Shown: piece after piece, positions 21,044-30,578 of the stretch
Layout of the letters: each line of letters begins with the position of its first letter
How positions within the stretch are numbered: the stretch's first letter is position 1
Assembly (NCBI RefSeq): GCF_000698575.1
Contig: NZ_JFHD01000016.1
Coordinates: forward strand, 1 to 64,000
Length of the DNA stretch: 64,000 nt
From: Caballeronia zhejiangensis
Lineage (GTDB): Bacteria > Pseudomonadota > Gammaproteobacteria > Burkholderiales > Burkholderiaceae
Direction: 5' to 3'
Made by a program: the position numbers and the translations under genes
The notes under the pieces: model-generated
What the model was told of the DNA's origin: nothing
What the model saw: the letters and a program-made list of their open reading frames with translations, nothing else
The model's database searches: none

Positions 21044-21759
21044 ATGTCTTTTACAGAACCACCAATCATAGCCAAAAAAATGAATGTTGATAGGCAAGTG
21101 ATAAGGCCCGCAGCCACTTTGCGACAACAAGTTATCAACGGATTGCGATCATGCATCAATGGTTTAACGTTAAAACCTGGTGACCGGTTGGTTGAGCGCG
21201 AGTTGTGTGAGATGCTTGGAGTAAGTCGAACGCTGATTCGTGAAGCGCTGAGTCAGCTGGTAGCCGAAGGGCTTGTACAGATCATTCCGCACAAGGGTCC
21301 AGTCGTCGCCATCCTAAACTTGAGTGACGCGCGGGGGCTTTATCAAGTGCGCGCTGTGCTTGAAGAATTGGCTGGACAGCGGTTCACGGAGTGGGCGTCT
21401 AATGACATGCGGGTCGGACTTTTAAAAGCGCAAAAGACGCTGCTTACAATTCGCGATTTGAGTTCGACCGATAAGGTATTGATGTATCTGAGAAAAAGTC
21501 TAAGTTTTACGACGTGCTACTAGAAGGCGCGGATAATCCTGCTCTTTCAGAGTTGCTTCCACGAATACATACACGCTTAACAATGCTGCGGGTGAAAGCA
21601 ATTATGAAAGAAGGACGCTTTGCCGAAATTTGCGGCGAAATTTCTGCAATCGTTGATGCTGTCATGCGTAACGATGCCATTCAAGCCGCCGCTGCTTGTA
21701 AGCGACACGTCGAGCAGTCTGGGCGTCACGCAATCGAAGTTTTCATGGGCGCTGCGTGA
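21044..21759 (+). pseudogene. GntR/FadR-type transcriptional regulator, frameshifted
   Basis: The first part (ATG 21044 to 21523) carries a winged helix-turn-helix of GntR type (RQQVINGLRSCINGLTLKPG, then ERELCEMLGVSRTLIREALS) and the beginning of an FCD effector domain. The rest of the FCD domain (SKFYDVLLEGADNPALSELL to EVFMGAA) continues in another frame from about 21495. A one-base indel between about 21470 and 21497 separates them. As written, the product lacks most of its ligand-binding domain. The signal and target genes are unknown. It is divergent from the TerY-P-like operon, but FCD regulators normally control metabolic genes, so a link is not implied. Confidence 0.8.
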
Positions 21760-21878
21760 ATTCCATGCAGGCGCCTTGCAAGAAGCCGTGTCGTGTTGCC
21801 TTCGGCGTAGCCGTCAGACACAAAATTTACCCTGCCTCGTAATACACTCGATTAACGTCTGACCGAAAAGCAGCGAAA

Positions 21879-22424
21879 TCAATGCTCACCGTGCGTTAAT
21901 CCTAAATACCTTCTCTTTCCAAGTTCTACCCCGTTGTGGCGAAGGATTGCATAGCCAGTCGTCACGTGAAAGAAGACATTGGGTAGTGCGATGCTGATTA
22001 GGTACTCTTCTTCGCTGACCGTGCCATCAGGCGCCATTGAGTGGGCAATGCGTCGCTGGCTTGCTCCTGCGTATTGCTCCGGGTCTACGCTCTCCGCAAA
22101 TTTGACGGTCTTGTCGATTCGCGCTCTGAGTTCTTGAAGTGTTCGCTCGTCATCGGTGTGATGAGGCGGCTCTCGACCTGTAAGCCACCCTGCTGCACCT
22201 TTCACGTAGTCGCAGGCGCTTCGGACTTGATAAATGAGATTGCCCATGTCTGGCGCAAGACGGCTATTTAGAAGGACATCAACGTCAAAAGATTTAGCCT
22301 GCGCGTACGTTGCGGCATCTGACAACCATTCCTCGAAATTCCGTATCATCTGAATACACTCAACGACAATCCTGCCGTAGGACATACACGCCACAGGAGG
22401 GCCATCTATTATAGGTAAAGACAT
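21879..22424 (-). CDS. DUF1993 family protein
   Basis: A 181-aa protein of the DUF1993 family, predicted all-helical and distantly related to DinB-like four-helix proteins. Marks are VECIQMIRNFEEWLSDAATY at the start, a middle region LLNSRLAPDMGNLIYQVRSACDYVKGA (shown in part), and the late LPNVFFHVTTGYAILRHNGV. Length is normal. No function has been established that I know of. The gene stands alone on the minus strand. Confidence 0.8.
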   Translation of the reverse strand: MSLPIIDGPPVACMSYGRIVVECIQMIRNFEEWLSDAATYAQAKSFDVDVLLNSRLAPDMGNLIYQVRSACDYVKGAAGWLTGREPPHHTDDERTLQELRARIDKTVKFAESVDPEQYAGASQRRIAHSMAPDGTVSEEEYLISIALPNVFFHVTTGYAILRHNGVELGKRRYLGLTHGEH

Positions 22425-23340
22425 AAAATCTTTTTCTGTGCTTGTAAAAGGCCGGACGGCGATCGAGCGAGAGCCGACTCTGACTTTAAGACCGCATTGA
22501 TTTCATACATGAGGCCGACAGCAAATCACCTACTGCGAGCAACCGTCGATTCGAGATTACTACAGCCAAGCACTTTAACCATCACAGATTCGTCAACCGA
22601 TTTGAACCAAATATGCAATAAATGTCATCATGGTGATTGCGCCATCCGCCGTCACTGGCACAATGCAGCCGTTGAGATGGAGGGAAGGCAGCTTCGTGCG
22701 CATGGAAATCTGGCCTGCATGAATTTTGCGGCGCGCCCGATTGTTCGCAACGTTCTCGAATCGAGTCATCAGGTCACTCTGGATCGCGTGGTTGTTGTGG
22801 CAAAAAGACCGGTCGCGCCTTGATTCGGGGATCAAGATTCAGTGCATGTCAACGAGTTCATCTATGTCAGGCAAGTTCGCCGCTAGCGTTATTATGTCGG
22901 GCATTATCGAAAGGTGCTTCTCGTTAGTATCCGGCAATCGGATCGCGACGTCCGCCGGGCGGTTTGGGTTGCGGGCATACCCGAAGCGGACGGCTTCGAC
23001 GATGCTAGCGTCCGACTACCGGCGTTTGTGCCGAACGGCTTATGCAGGCGAGGACGCTTCTGCCGGAGTTTGCTTCCGGAGTCAGGGTCGCCGGTCGATT
23101 CCGGGAAGCCGGTCGCTTAGAGATGGGCTGCGGCACGAAGATGGAAATCGCCGTGCCCACATTTCCTGCAAAACGTAGAATACACGTCGTTCCGTCTACA
23201 AATATTGAACGACCATGTCTCGCACGGAGAAGTTTGATAGTCCCGCCTCTGAATATCGGGCAACGCAGTAGCTGGTACGCGATGAGAGTGATAAGCGAAA
23301 AACCCACGAAGCGGTAATCGAAAGCGAGCGACGATTCCGA
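22425..23340. other. Region without a convincing gene
   Basis: About 900 bases upstream of the hybrid kinase show no open frame with family-like sequence. The last 65 bases are in frame with the kinase (ESERRFRLL is typical of a PAS lead-in) but contain no ATG or GTG after the stop at 23269. This may be a decayed 5' part of the kinase gene. Confidence 0.4.
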
Positions 23341-25275
23341 TTGCTCGTTGACGGCGTCTCTGATTATGCGATTTACATGCTGTCACCCGGCGGACTTGTG
23401 ACCAACTGGAATAACGGCGCAAGGCGCATCAAAGGTTACACCGCACAGGAGGTGATCGGCTCGCATTTTTCCCGATTCTACACGCCGGAGGACGCTACTT
23501 CCGGCTTGCCTCAGCGCGCACTTGAGACCGCAACCCGCGAGGGACGTTTCGAATCAGAAGGATGGCGCGTACGACGAGACGGAACTCGATTCGTTGCCCA
23601 CGTCATCGTTGATGCCATCCGCGACGACTCCGGCATCCTGCTGGGATTTGCGAAGATTACTCGAGACGTCACTGAAAAGCGCGAAGCCGACAAGCTTCTC
23701 GAGGAAACAAAAGCCGCGCTTTTCCGTGCGCAAAAGATGGAGGCAATTGGCAGACTTACGGGAGGCGTGGCCCACGACTTCAACAACGTACTGCAGGTTT
23801 TGCGCGGCAACCTCGAACTCTTGCAAACCCGCTGCGCCCGGGATCAGTGGTCAATGGAGCGCGTCGGAAACGCAATTCAGGCAGTCGAACGCGGCGCAAC
23901 GCTCGCCTCACAACTATTGGCGTTTGGCCGGCGCCAGGCGCTTCGCCCCGAGCCGGTGAACCTCGGCGCCATGGTCCGCGGCACGGATGACTTGCTGCGT
24001 CGAGCACTTGGAGAAACCATCGAAGTCGAGACAGTGGTGTCCGGCGGTCTTTGGAATGCTTTCGTTGACGTTCACCAGCTCGAAAATGTTCTCTTAAATC
24101 TGGCAATCAACGCGCGTGATGCCATGCCCGATGGCGGCAAACTGACATTGGAGTTGGCAAACGCGATGCTCGATGACAACTATGTGCGCTCGCTCTCGGA
24201 TGTGCCGGCTGGTCAATACGTGATGCTCGGCGTGACGGATACCGGGTCAGGGATGTCGGCCGATGTGCTCGAGAAGGCGTTTGACCCGTTCTTCACGACA
24301 AAGCCTGAAGGTCAGGGAACGGGATTGGGCCTCAGCATGGCTTACGGCTTTATCAAGCAGAGTGGCGGACACATCCGGATCTACAGTGAACCGGGACACG
24401 GCACGACAGTACGAATCTATCTTCCGCGAACGTCGGCGGAAGCGAGCGAGCAGGCGACACGGCTCAACGCCCCGACGATGGGCGGCAGTGAGACGGTGTT
24501 GGTAGTGGAGGATGATCAGAAGGTACAAGCGACGGTGATCGCGATGCTCACTGATCTTGGATACACCGTGCTTAAAGCGGACAACGCTGACCAGGCCATC
24601 GTAGTGCTCAACAGTGGCGTTCATGTCGACCTTCTCTTCACGGACGTAGTCATGCCGGGGACGTTGAAGAGTCCCGAAATGGCCCGACGTGCGGTGCAGC
24701 TACAGCCGCATTTGCGCGTCCTCTTTACCTCGGGTTATACACAGAACGCAATTGTTCACGGCGGCCGTCTGGACCCCGGCGTCGAACTGCTCACCAAGCC
24801 CTACAGTCGTATGGAACTCGCATACAAAGTCCGACAGGTTCTGGGCTCTGAGGGAAAGCCTCTGTTGGGCGAAGCGGACGCTTTCTCGCCGAATGACCCC
24901 GCAGTCGCCGAGCATATCGCTCTCCGGGTTCTCGTCGTCGACGATGACGAGCCGACATGCGACGCAGTGAGTGAACTGCTGCAAATGCTGGGGCACCATC
25001 CTATCACCGCGCCCGGCGCCCAAGCCGCTCTGGACGCAGTCGAGAACGCTGCGTTCGATGTACTACTCACCGATGTCCATCTGCCCCACATTTCTGGTGT
25101 CGAACTGGCTCGTCGCGTGGCTAAGGTACAAACGGGCATCTCAGTCATCTTCGCATCCGGGGATACAGTTCAAGACATAACCCCGGGCGACTTCCCTTGG
25201 CAAAGCCTTCGCAAACCTTACACGATTGACCAGTTAGAGGCAGCGCTTCGCCAAGCGCGGCAGGACGACGCATGA
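23341..25275 (+). CDS. Hybrid sensor histidine kinase with PAS and two receiver domains
   Basis: A 644-aa hybrid kinase. Order of domains: PAS (residues 1-120, YAIYMLSPGGLVTNWN), HisKA with phospho-acceptor His in GGVAHDFNNVLQVL (about 145), HATPase (N-box NLAINARDAMPDG; G-boxes DTGSGM and GQGTGLGLSMAYG), then two receivers with phospho-acceptor Asp in LLFTDVVMPG and VLLTDVHLPH. No membrane segment is seen, so it is cytoplasmic. The only good start is TTG 23341, which begins exactly inside the PAS lead-in; the codons before it look coding but lack a start, so the 5' end may be lost. No output regulator is adjacent. The nearest response regulator (28948) is 3.7 kb away. Confidence 0.85.
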   Translation: MLVDGVSDYAIYMLSPGGLVTNWNNGARRIKGYTAQEVIGSHFSRFYTPEDATSGLPQRALETATREGRFESEGWRVRRDGTRFVAHVIVDAIRDDSGILLGFAKITRDVTEKREADKLLEETKAALFRAQKMEAIGRLTGGVAHDFNNVLQVLRGNLELLQTRCARDQWSMERVGNAIQAVERGATLASQLLAFGRRQALRPEPVNLGAMVRGTDDLLRRALGETIEVETVVSGGLWNAFVDVHQLENVLLNLAINARDAMPDGGKLTLELANAMLDDNYVRSLSDVPAGQYVMLGVTDTGSGMSADVLEKAFDPFFTTKPEGQGTGLGLSMAYGFIKQSGGHIRIYSEPGHGTTVRIYLPRTSAEASEQATRLNAPTMGGSETVLVVEDDQKVQATVIAMLTDLGYTVLKADNADQAIVVLNSGVHVDLLFTDVVMPGTLKSPEMARRAVQLQPHLRVLFTSGYTQNAIVHGGRLDPGVELLTKPYSRMELAYKVRQVLGSEGKPLLGEADAFSPNDPAVAEHIALRVLVVDDDEPTCDAVSELLQMLGHHPITAPGAQAALDAVENAAFDVLLTDVHLPHISGVELARRVAKVQTGISVIFASGDTVQDITPGDFPWQSLRKPYTIDQLEAALRQARQDDA

Positions 25276-25375
25276 CTGGGTATGCTGCCGGGAGGGGCAC
25301 GCCCGCCGTGAAATTCAATTCCTCTAGCTTGTCCATATACTTTTTTCCGACAGCGCACAGTTGACGGGCCTACCG

Positions 25376-25743
25376 TCATCGGTTGCCCAGATGGTCTTTA
25401 CAAGATCGTCGCGGCGTCCCGGGAATGAACACATCGCTGCCAAGCGGATTCTCTTCGAGTGCAGTTTGCACCTTCGCAGCCAGAGCCGGAAAAACACTAC
25501 GCATCGCGGTTACACCAACCGCAATCCACACGCGCGTAACTGTTGGATCTCCGAGCATGATCGCACGCTCTTCAGAACCGTACGTAGCATTTCGGCATCG
25601 ACTATGCCATCGACCTTGACCACCGTCCTGCCGTTCCGAACTTCGGTCGTGCCACCGGTCGGGGCGGGCTTCACGATCTCCTGCTCCTGTTCGACCGACG
25701 GTGTCGGCGTGATGGTGCCAGGCGCGCCGCTTACGACTGTCAC
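25376..25743 (-). mobile_element. IS66-family remnant (TnpA tail and TnpB head)
   Basis: Two overlapping minus-strand fragments match the first two IS66 proteins. The segment ending TTEVRNGRTVVKVDGIVDAE resembles the C-terminus of TnpA. From ATG 25558, TRVWIAVGVTAMRSVFPALA and KVQTALEENPLGSDVF match TnpB. TnpB loses its frame at the RGRRGDL region and stops at 25376. TnpC is absent here; a TnpC scrap lies at 32110-32411. The following stretch up to 26086 shows nothing I can identify. Confidence 0.7.
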
Positions 25744-26086
25744 CAGAACAAGCTCGGTTGATCCTGCGAGCAGCTCGGCCCGAGACCGGCGTCGCTACCT
25801 AAACGCTGCGCATGCCGGAAGGCTGCGAGTGCGTTGGTCGCCCTCGCCGGCCATGCGCACGTGTAGGTACCAAATATAGGTGTTGCGGATGACTTGCTTG
25901 ATGGCAGGCTGCCGCCCGCGCAATACTTCGCGGGTCCTACAAGCGGCGGGCGGCGATATCATCACGTGAAACGAAACACGAGTCTTCCACGGCGAACGCC
26001 ACAACGTCCGACGCGCGGCGGCGCTTTTCGCGATGTCGCGCATCGAGCACAACTTTAATTGGATCGGCACGCGGCGAGGACCCGCG

Positions 26087-26328
26087 TCATCGCTTGACAT
26101 CGTCCGGCACGCGGCTGCCGTTTTCTGCGAGCTTTTGCATGACCGCGCGATGCAGCCACGTGTTCATCGCCGCAGGATCCTCCGTGCTGCCGGCGTATTT
26201 CAGCTCGTTCGCGAGCTCCTGGCGCGCATCAAGACTGCTGTCAAGGCCAAGAGCTCCATCAGATCGACGATGGAGGTGCCGAGCCGTTCGATGCCTTCGA
26301 GCGCATTGCACAATCCTCGGCGGGGCAT
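26087..26328 (-). pseudogene. Small hypothetical protein gene, frameshifted
   Basis: From ATG 26328 one frame reads MPRRGLCNALEGIERLGTSI followed by VDLMELLAL. The next frame then continues with LDSSLDARQELANELKYAGS and ends NGSRVPDDVKR at 26087. Together they make one sensible helical protein of about 79 aa, so a one-base indel near 26250 splits the gene. I believe it belongs to a small conserved protein of this bacterial group, but I cannot name the family. It lies next to DUF2934 and ElaB-like genes. Confidence 0.5.
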
Positions 26329-26402
26329 TGCCGCCGAGTCCATTCAAGCAGCGCATGCGCCCGTGAAGCTAGCGATCCGGGGGAACACATTGGACCGCGG
26401 CG

Positions 26403-26609
26403 TTATAAAGGGGGCCCGTTACCTTCCCCGCTGCCTTCCCCGTTTGCGGGCGCCTGGTCCAATGTGTTGTCGCCCATGCCCAGTTCGCGCGCCAGTTGCT
26501 GCTCCGCTATGACCCAGAAATCGGTGGAGCGGCCCTCCGGGCTTCCGGCTTCTTCCCAAAGCCGGTAGGCAAGTGCGCGGATCTGCTCTTCGGTAGCGGA
26601 GGTGTTCAT
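26403..26609 (-). CDS. DUF2934 family protein
   Basis: A 68-aa DUF2934 protein. The family core IRALAYRLWEEAGSPEGRST then DFWVIAEQQLARE is intact, and the tail is acidic and Gly-rich. An AGGA box lies about eight bases before ATG 26609. These small proteins are widespread in rhizobia and Burkholderia; the function is unknown. Its neighbours on both sides are small genes of stress-associated type on the same strand, with 44 bases to the next gene upstream. Confidence 0.82.
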   Translation of the reverse strand: MNTSATEEQIRALAYRLWEEAGSPEGRSTDFWVIAEQQLARELGMGDNTLDQAPANGEGSGEGNGPPL

Positions 26610-26653
26610 GCTCTTTTCCTATGGAGGGATGTTGATTGTCTGACACGCCACGC

Positions 26654-27019
26654 TCAACGCGAGGCGAGCATGCCCATGACCACGCCGGCCAGTGCGGCCA
26701 TCGTGATGGCCTTCCAGGGATTCTCGTGCACGAAATCGTCCGTCGTGTCGGCTGCGACCCGGTATTTTCGGCTCATCGCGCCCTGCAGGTCGGCGAGCCT
26801 GTTTTTCGCGCTCGCGCGTAGGTCGCTCGATGACGCACCGTCGCTGCTCGTATCCCACGAGTGGGACGCTTCACGAAAACTGCGGTCGTCGTTGTTCGCG
26901 AGGGGTTTCTTCTGATCGCCGGATGCCATGCTTGCGCTTGTCGGAAACTCGTAGGTACCATCGGCCCGTTCGGTCTTCAGAGCGTCGACGGGGTTGTGCG
27001 CGCGATCGTTGTCAGCCAT
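26654..27019 (-). CDS. ElaB/YqjD (DUF883)-like membrane-anchored protein
   Basis: A 121-aa protein with a hydrophilic N-terminal half, a helical stretch (SSDLRASAKNRLADLQGAMS) and a C-terminal anchor (PWKAITMAALAGVVMGMLASR). The pattern VHENPW-hydrophobic-LASR is the hallmark of ElaB/YqjD-like proteins, tail-anchored inner-membrane proteins linked with stationary-phase ribosomes in E. coli. Start ATG 27019 is supported by GGGAGG six bases upstream. The frame stays open upstream, but that part overlaps the divergent MFS gene and is not credible. Confidence 0.8.
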   Translation of the reverse strand: MADNDRAHNPVDALKTERADGTYEFPTSASMASGDQKKPLANNDDRSFREASHSWDTSSDGASSSDLRASAKNRLADLQGAMSRKYRVAADTTDDFVHENPWKAITMAALAGVVMGMLASR

Positions 27020-27194
27020 GCTTGCCTCCCATGGGCATAGTGGAATACGGTGAGGTCGCGGAACGCTTCGAAGGGGGGGTGCATATCGATACTGGGTGCG
27101 ATCCGTCCATACAACGTGCCAGGTAGCGCAAACGGCGTACCGCCACCGCTGAACAGCGCGGCTATCCAGCGCCTCCATCGCCAACGCACGAGAC

Positions 27195-28445
27195 ATGGAA
27201 GACGAACAGATGACGGTAGGTCCATCGCTGCATTCGACCGGCGTGATGCGCGCGAAGGGCTTCATACCCCTCTGGACGGCCGGTGCGGTGTCGACCTCCA
27301 TGATGTGGCTGGAAATGCTGGCCGCCGCGCTGTTCACCTTCAACGCGACGAATTCCGCCGTGGCAGTCGCGATGGTCTCGGCCTGCCGAAGTCTGCCGCT
27401 TCTTTTGAGCGGAGCGCTCATGGGTGTGGTCGCCGATGCAGTGAACCGGAAGAAAATTGTGTTCTTCGGTCTGTTGCTCGCGAGCGCCTCGTCCACGACG
27501 GTCGCGCTCTTGTCTTTGCTCGGGGCATTGTCTACGTGGCACCTGTGCGCCGCCGCGCTGGTGAGCGGTGTCGTCTATGCCACCGAGATGCCGGCACGAC
27601 GGCGTATGATCGGCGAGACGGCGGGCGCGTCGCTGGCCTCTCGCGCGGTTGCCGTCGACAGCATGACCAACTACGCGACGCGCTGTATCGGGCCTCTGCT
27701 CGGAGGCTGGATTTACGGGGCGCTCGGCGTCGCTACGTCGTATTTTCTCTCGGCGGCGGCGTCTCTTTGCGCCGCCGCGCTCATTTCGCGGCTCGAGTGC
27801 ATGCAGGCATCGACGGAGCGGCTCTCCTTGTACCGGATTCGCCGTGACCTCAGCGAAGCATGGCGATATGCGCGCGACAGCAGAACGATCATGGCGCTTC
27901 TGATTGCGACGATCATCACGAACTTGTGCGGTTACAGCTACAACGTTCTGCTGACGCCTCTGGGAAGAGAGAACTTCAATTTGTCAGCCTTGATGATTGG
28001 CGTGCTTTCTTCGGCAGAACCGGCGGGGTCGTTTGTCGCCGGAGCCTTGATAGGAAGCGCTCGCATGCGCGGGCGATCTCTGCGCTGGTTGCTGAGCGGG
28101 TCGATCCTGCTTTTCTTGGCGATCGCAATTGCCGGATTCGCAAGCGCGTATCGGTGTTCTCTGGTATTGCTGCTTCTGATTTTCTTTATCGGCGGGCTCG
28201 GAAGCGCCGCATATAACATACATCAGACGACCATCGTGATCGAATCCGTGCCCAGTGCCATGCGCAGTCGCGTCTTTGGGCTCGTGACTGTGGGGATCGG
28301 ATGTTGGCCGATCGGAACGCTGCTGTCGGGCGCGCTTGCAACAGTATTCGGTCCAACTGAAGCGCTGGTAGTCCTGGGTTTGACCGGCATTGCCGGCAAT
28401 GGCTTTTTGGCATTTCGCGCCGCGCGGGCAAGACTGCGTCGGTAG
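27195..28445 (+). CDS. MFS exporter, EntS-like (MFS_3)
   Basis: A 416-aa major facilitator with about twelve predicted hydrophobic segments. The loop 2-3 signature is GVVADAVNRKKI (usual GxLADRxDRR), and the whole resembles the MFS_3/transmembrane secretion effector group that includes the enterobactin exporter EntS. Members are proton-driven efflux pumps in the inner membrane; the substrate cannot be told. An alternative start is ATG 27210. No siderophore genes are near. It is divergent from the ElaB-like gene. Confidence 0.85.
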   Translation: MEDEQMTVGPSLHSTGVMRAKGFIPLWTAGAVSTSMMWLEMLAAALFTFNATNSAVAVAMVSACRSLPLLLSGALMGVVADAVNRKKIVFFGLLLASASSTTVALLSLLGALSTWHLCAAALVSGVVYATEMPARRRMIGETAGASLASRAVAVDSMTNYATRCIGPLLGGWIYGALGVATSYFLSAAASLCAAALISRLECMQASTERLSLYRIRRDLSEAWRYARDSRTIMALLIATIITNLCGYSYNVLLTPLGRENFNLSALMIGVLSSAEPAGSFVAGALIGSARMRGRSLRWLLSGSILLFLAIAIAGFASAYRCSLVLLLLIFFIGGLGSAAYNIHQTTIVIESVPSAMRSRVFGLVTVGIGCWPIGTLLSGALATVFGPTEALVVLGLTGIAGNGFLAFRAARARLRR

Positions 28446-28947
28446 ATCGGCATCGGCGATGCGATGTGGGCGCAATGCCCGCATCCTTAGATCCCGCATG
28501 CGCGTCGCGACTCGCTTCAATAATGAGCGAGCGTGTGCTGAGGCTTCGGCACGAACGTGCGAACAGACATATGACACGCTCGCGCTCGACAACAAAATAT
28601 TGCGGGAAAACGCGCCGCATGCTGTGATTTTGGCCGCAAGATCTTTCCGCGCAGACTCCAGCAGCGGCGGTGAATGTGCTGCCGCCGTATACACCGACAG
28701 CAAGGCGGCGCAGACGCCAAGTTAGATAGGCCCGACACGCAAGTGGGCCTCGAACTTCGTACTGAACAGATCATTCTCAGCCACTTCCGAACGCAATTCG
28801 CGCTTGTTGTTTGTCAAACGCGGTTTAACTACTCAAAAGATGCCGAAAATCTCGACAGTGGACGAAAAGCCGACATAGGCGCGACGATTGCTAGCGGACC
28901 TTAGCCGACGGGTATCACCCGGACCATTCTGCGCTGCACGCCTCTCG
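28446..28947. other. Intergenic region
   Basis: About 500 bases between the exporter and the response regulator. Open frames exist on both strands but show no family-like sequence. I see no clear promoter or terminator. Confidence 0.4.
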
Positions 28948-29376
28948 ATGAAACGACCCATTCTTGTTGTTGAAGACAATGCACACGATCGCGAACTAAC
29001 GATCGATGCGTTAGAAAAATGCGGGGTGCGCGCTCAGGTGGAAACGGTCGCCGACGGCCTTGAAGCGCAGCAGTATCTGCGACGTGAGGGAAGGTTTGCC
29101 GGGCGCCCAGCCGTTCATCCTTCGCTGATCTTGCTGGATATGAAGCTTCCAGCCATTGACCGGGTGGAACTACTCGGTGTTATACGCTCGACGCCTTCAA
29201 TCCGCTTCGTTCCGGTCGTTGCGTTGGCCACTTCTGCACGTGCAGTGGATATCGCCGAGGCGTACGAACATCGGGTTAATGCGTACGTCGTCAAAGCTTT
29301 CGATTTGCAGGCATACGTGGCGTCAATGGCGGTTGTGGTCGGAGCCTGGTCGAGGAATCGAACACCCCATTACTAA
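28948..29376 (+). CDS. Single-domain response regulator (Rcp1-like)
   Basis: A 142-aa stand-alone receiver domain. Phosphorylation-site residues are present: acidic pocket VVEDNAHD (near 8-12), phospho-acceptor Asp in LILLDMKLP (about 66), the switch residue in ALATSA and Lys in AYVVKAFD (about 117). The extra loop (YLRREGRFAGRPAVHPSL) is typical of the Rcp1 group, usually paired with phytochrome-like kinases. No output domain is present, so it acts by phosphotransfer or protein contact. Start ATG 28948 is chosen at the family's usual N-terminus. Confidence 0.85.
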   Translation: MKRPILVVEDNAHDRELTIDALEKCGVRAQVETVADGLEAQQYLRREGRFAGRPAVHPSLILLDMKLPAIDRVELLGVIRSTPSIRFVPVVALATSARAVDIAEAYEHRVNAYVVKAFDLQAYVASMAVVVGAWSRNRTPHY

Positions 29377-29461
29377 AGCCGCATGGAAGCGCAAGCGGCG
29401 ACGCCTTCGATCGAGGGTGACAGCTGAGTCTGTTCACCAGCACGTCAACAACTATGACGCC

Positions 29462-30190
29462 ATGAGCAAACCGTCAGATTCAGGCAGGACCGTTACTTTC
29501 ACGGTCCCCAACCACCTGTTCGACGCCTTCAATGAGACGGCCAACGACTTCTTCGCGACGGCGCACGAGGGTACGACACCCGCGCAGCGTGCCGCCGAAA
29601 TCCGCGCGCAGGACAAGGATGCGGGCGTTGACTCGCTCGCGACGTTGCTCGATGTGGCACAGGGCGACGCGGGTCAAGCGGGGGTGATCGCGCGTTTCCT
29701 GGCCGGGCTCTATAACGGAGCAGACTTCCCCTTTGATCTGACCGAACTGCGCGGGCTCGACGACGATCTGTTCGAACATTGCTTGGCGGTGCTTCGGCTG
29801 GACCATCGGCCAGCGGTAGAGGTTCACAACTATTTTCCGGGCGGCGCCGTGCGATGGCAGACGATGATCAATCAGTGGGGCATCGGCGCGCGTAACACTG
29901 CACCGCCGACAGCGGATGCAGGAATTGGCAGCCAGACCTACGAAGCGGAATACGTGGCCTATAGCGACGCACCGGGCTATCGAGACGTGACGCTTTTTGT
30001 TGCACTTCACATTGAGTCGCACACCGAGAAGGCGCTCGGATTCCACCTATCTGCAGACCACTGCGCCAGGCTGGCTGAAGACCTGCTTTCAGTGCATCGC
30101 GACGCGTGGGACAGGGAGAGCGGAATGGCCCTCGACGCGAGCGATACCGAGACCCGACCCTCGTGGCTACGGTTGACGCGGATTGCGTAA
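29462..30190 (+). CDS. DUF7673 domain protein
   Basis: A 242-aa protein. Residues about 55-120 match DUF7673: LATLLDVAQGDAGQAGVIAR, then FLAGLYNGADFPFDLTELRG, and a late HNYFPGG. The C-terminal half (YRDVTLFVALHIESHTEKAL) is not assigned. There is no signal peptide or membrane helix. ATG 29462 is taken because upstream codons overlap the response regulator. The function is unknown. Confidence 0.7.
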   Translation: MSKPSDSGRTVTFTVPNHLFDAFNETANDFFATAHEGTTPAQRAAEIRAQDKDAGVDSLATLLDVAQGDAGQAGVIARFLAGLYNGADFPFDLTELRGLDDDLFEHCLAVLRLDHRPAVEVHNYFPGGAVRWQTMINQWGIGARNTAPPTADAGIGSQTYEAEYVAYSDAPGYRDVTLFVALHIESHTEKALGFHLSADHCARLAEDLLSVHRDAWDRESGMALDASDTETRPSWLRLTRIA

Positions 30191-30203
30191 ATGGAACGCC
30201 GCT

Positions 30204-30578
30204 TTAGCTGGAAGTCGCGACTTGTGCAGCGTCAAGTCGACGGCAATCGGGTGTCGCCGCCAGCCGGAGGGTCGCCGTCATGCCTCGCCCGAACGCCGTC
30301 ACGAGTTCAAGCCTGCCGCCGAGTCCTTCGAGCATCTTTCGCACGGTCCGCAACCCGATATTCTCGCGAAGTTCCCGCGTCGGCGAGCCCTAACCTTTGT
30401 CAGAGAGGCTCACCACGTAATCGGCCTCGTCCACAAGTTGCAACGAAATCGCACTCTTGCCGGGGCGACCGGCAAACGCGTGTTCTACCGAGTTTGTGAC
30501 GAGCTCATTGACGATGATTCCGACGGTAGTGCACGCATCGACGTCGACCTTGATGCCGAATTCGAGATCGATCTTAAG
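30204..30578 (-). pseudogene. Histidine-kinase ATPase-domain fragment (HWE/HisKA_2 type)
   Basis: The minus strand encodes the end of a sensor kinase: KVDVDACTTVGIIVNELVTN (N-box), SVEHAFAGRPGKSAISLQLV, VVSLSDKG, then a TAG (30390-30392) and, still in frame, LRTVRKMLEGLGGRLELVTA and FGRGMTATL. The usual DNGxG box is reduced to DKG-stop-G, and another TAG lies upstream at 30579. The N-terminal sensor part is missing. It is a relic. Confidence 0.7.

Noticed and set aside
26033..26512. Plus-strand frame of 159 codons
   Set aside because: It is antisense to the frameshifted small gene and the DUF2934 gene, both of which have better evidence.
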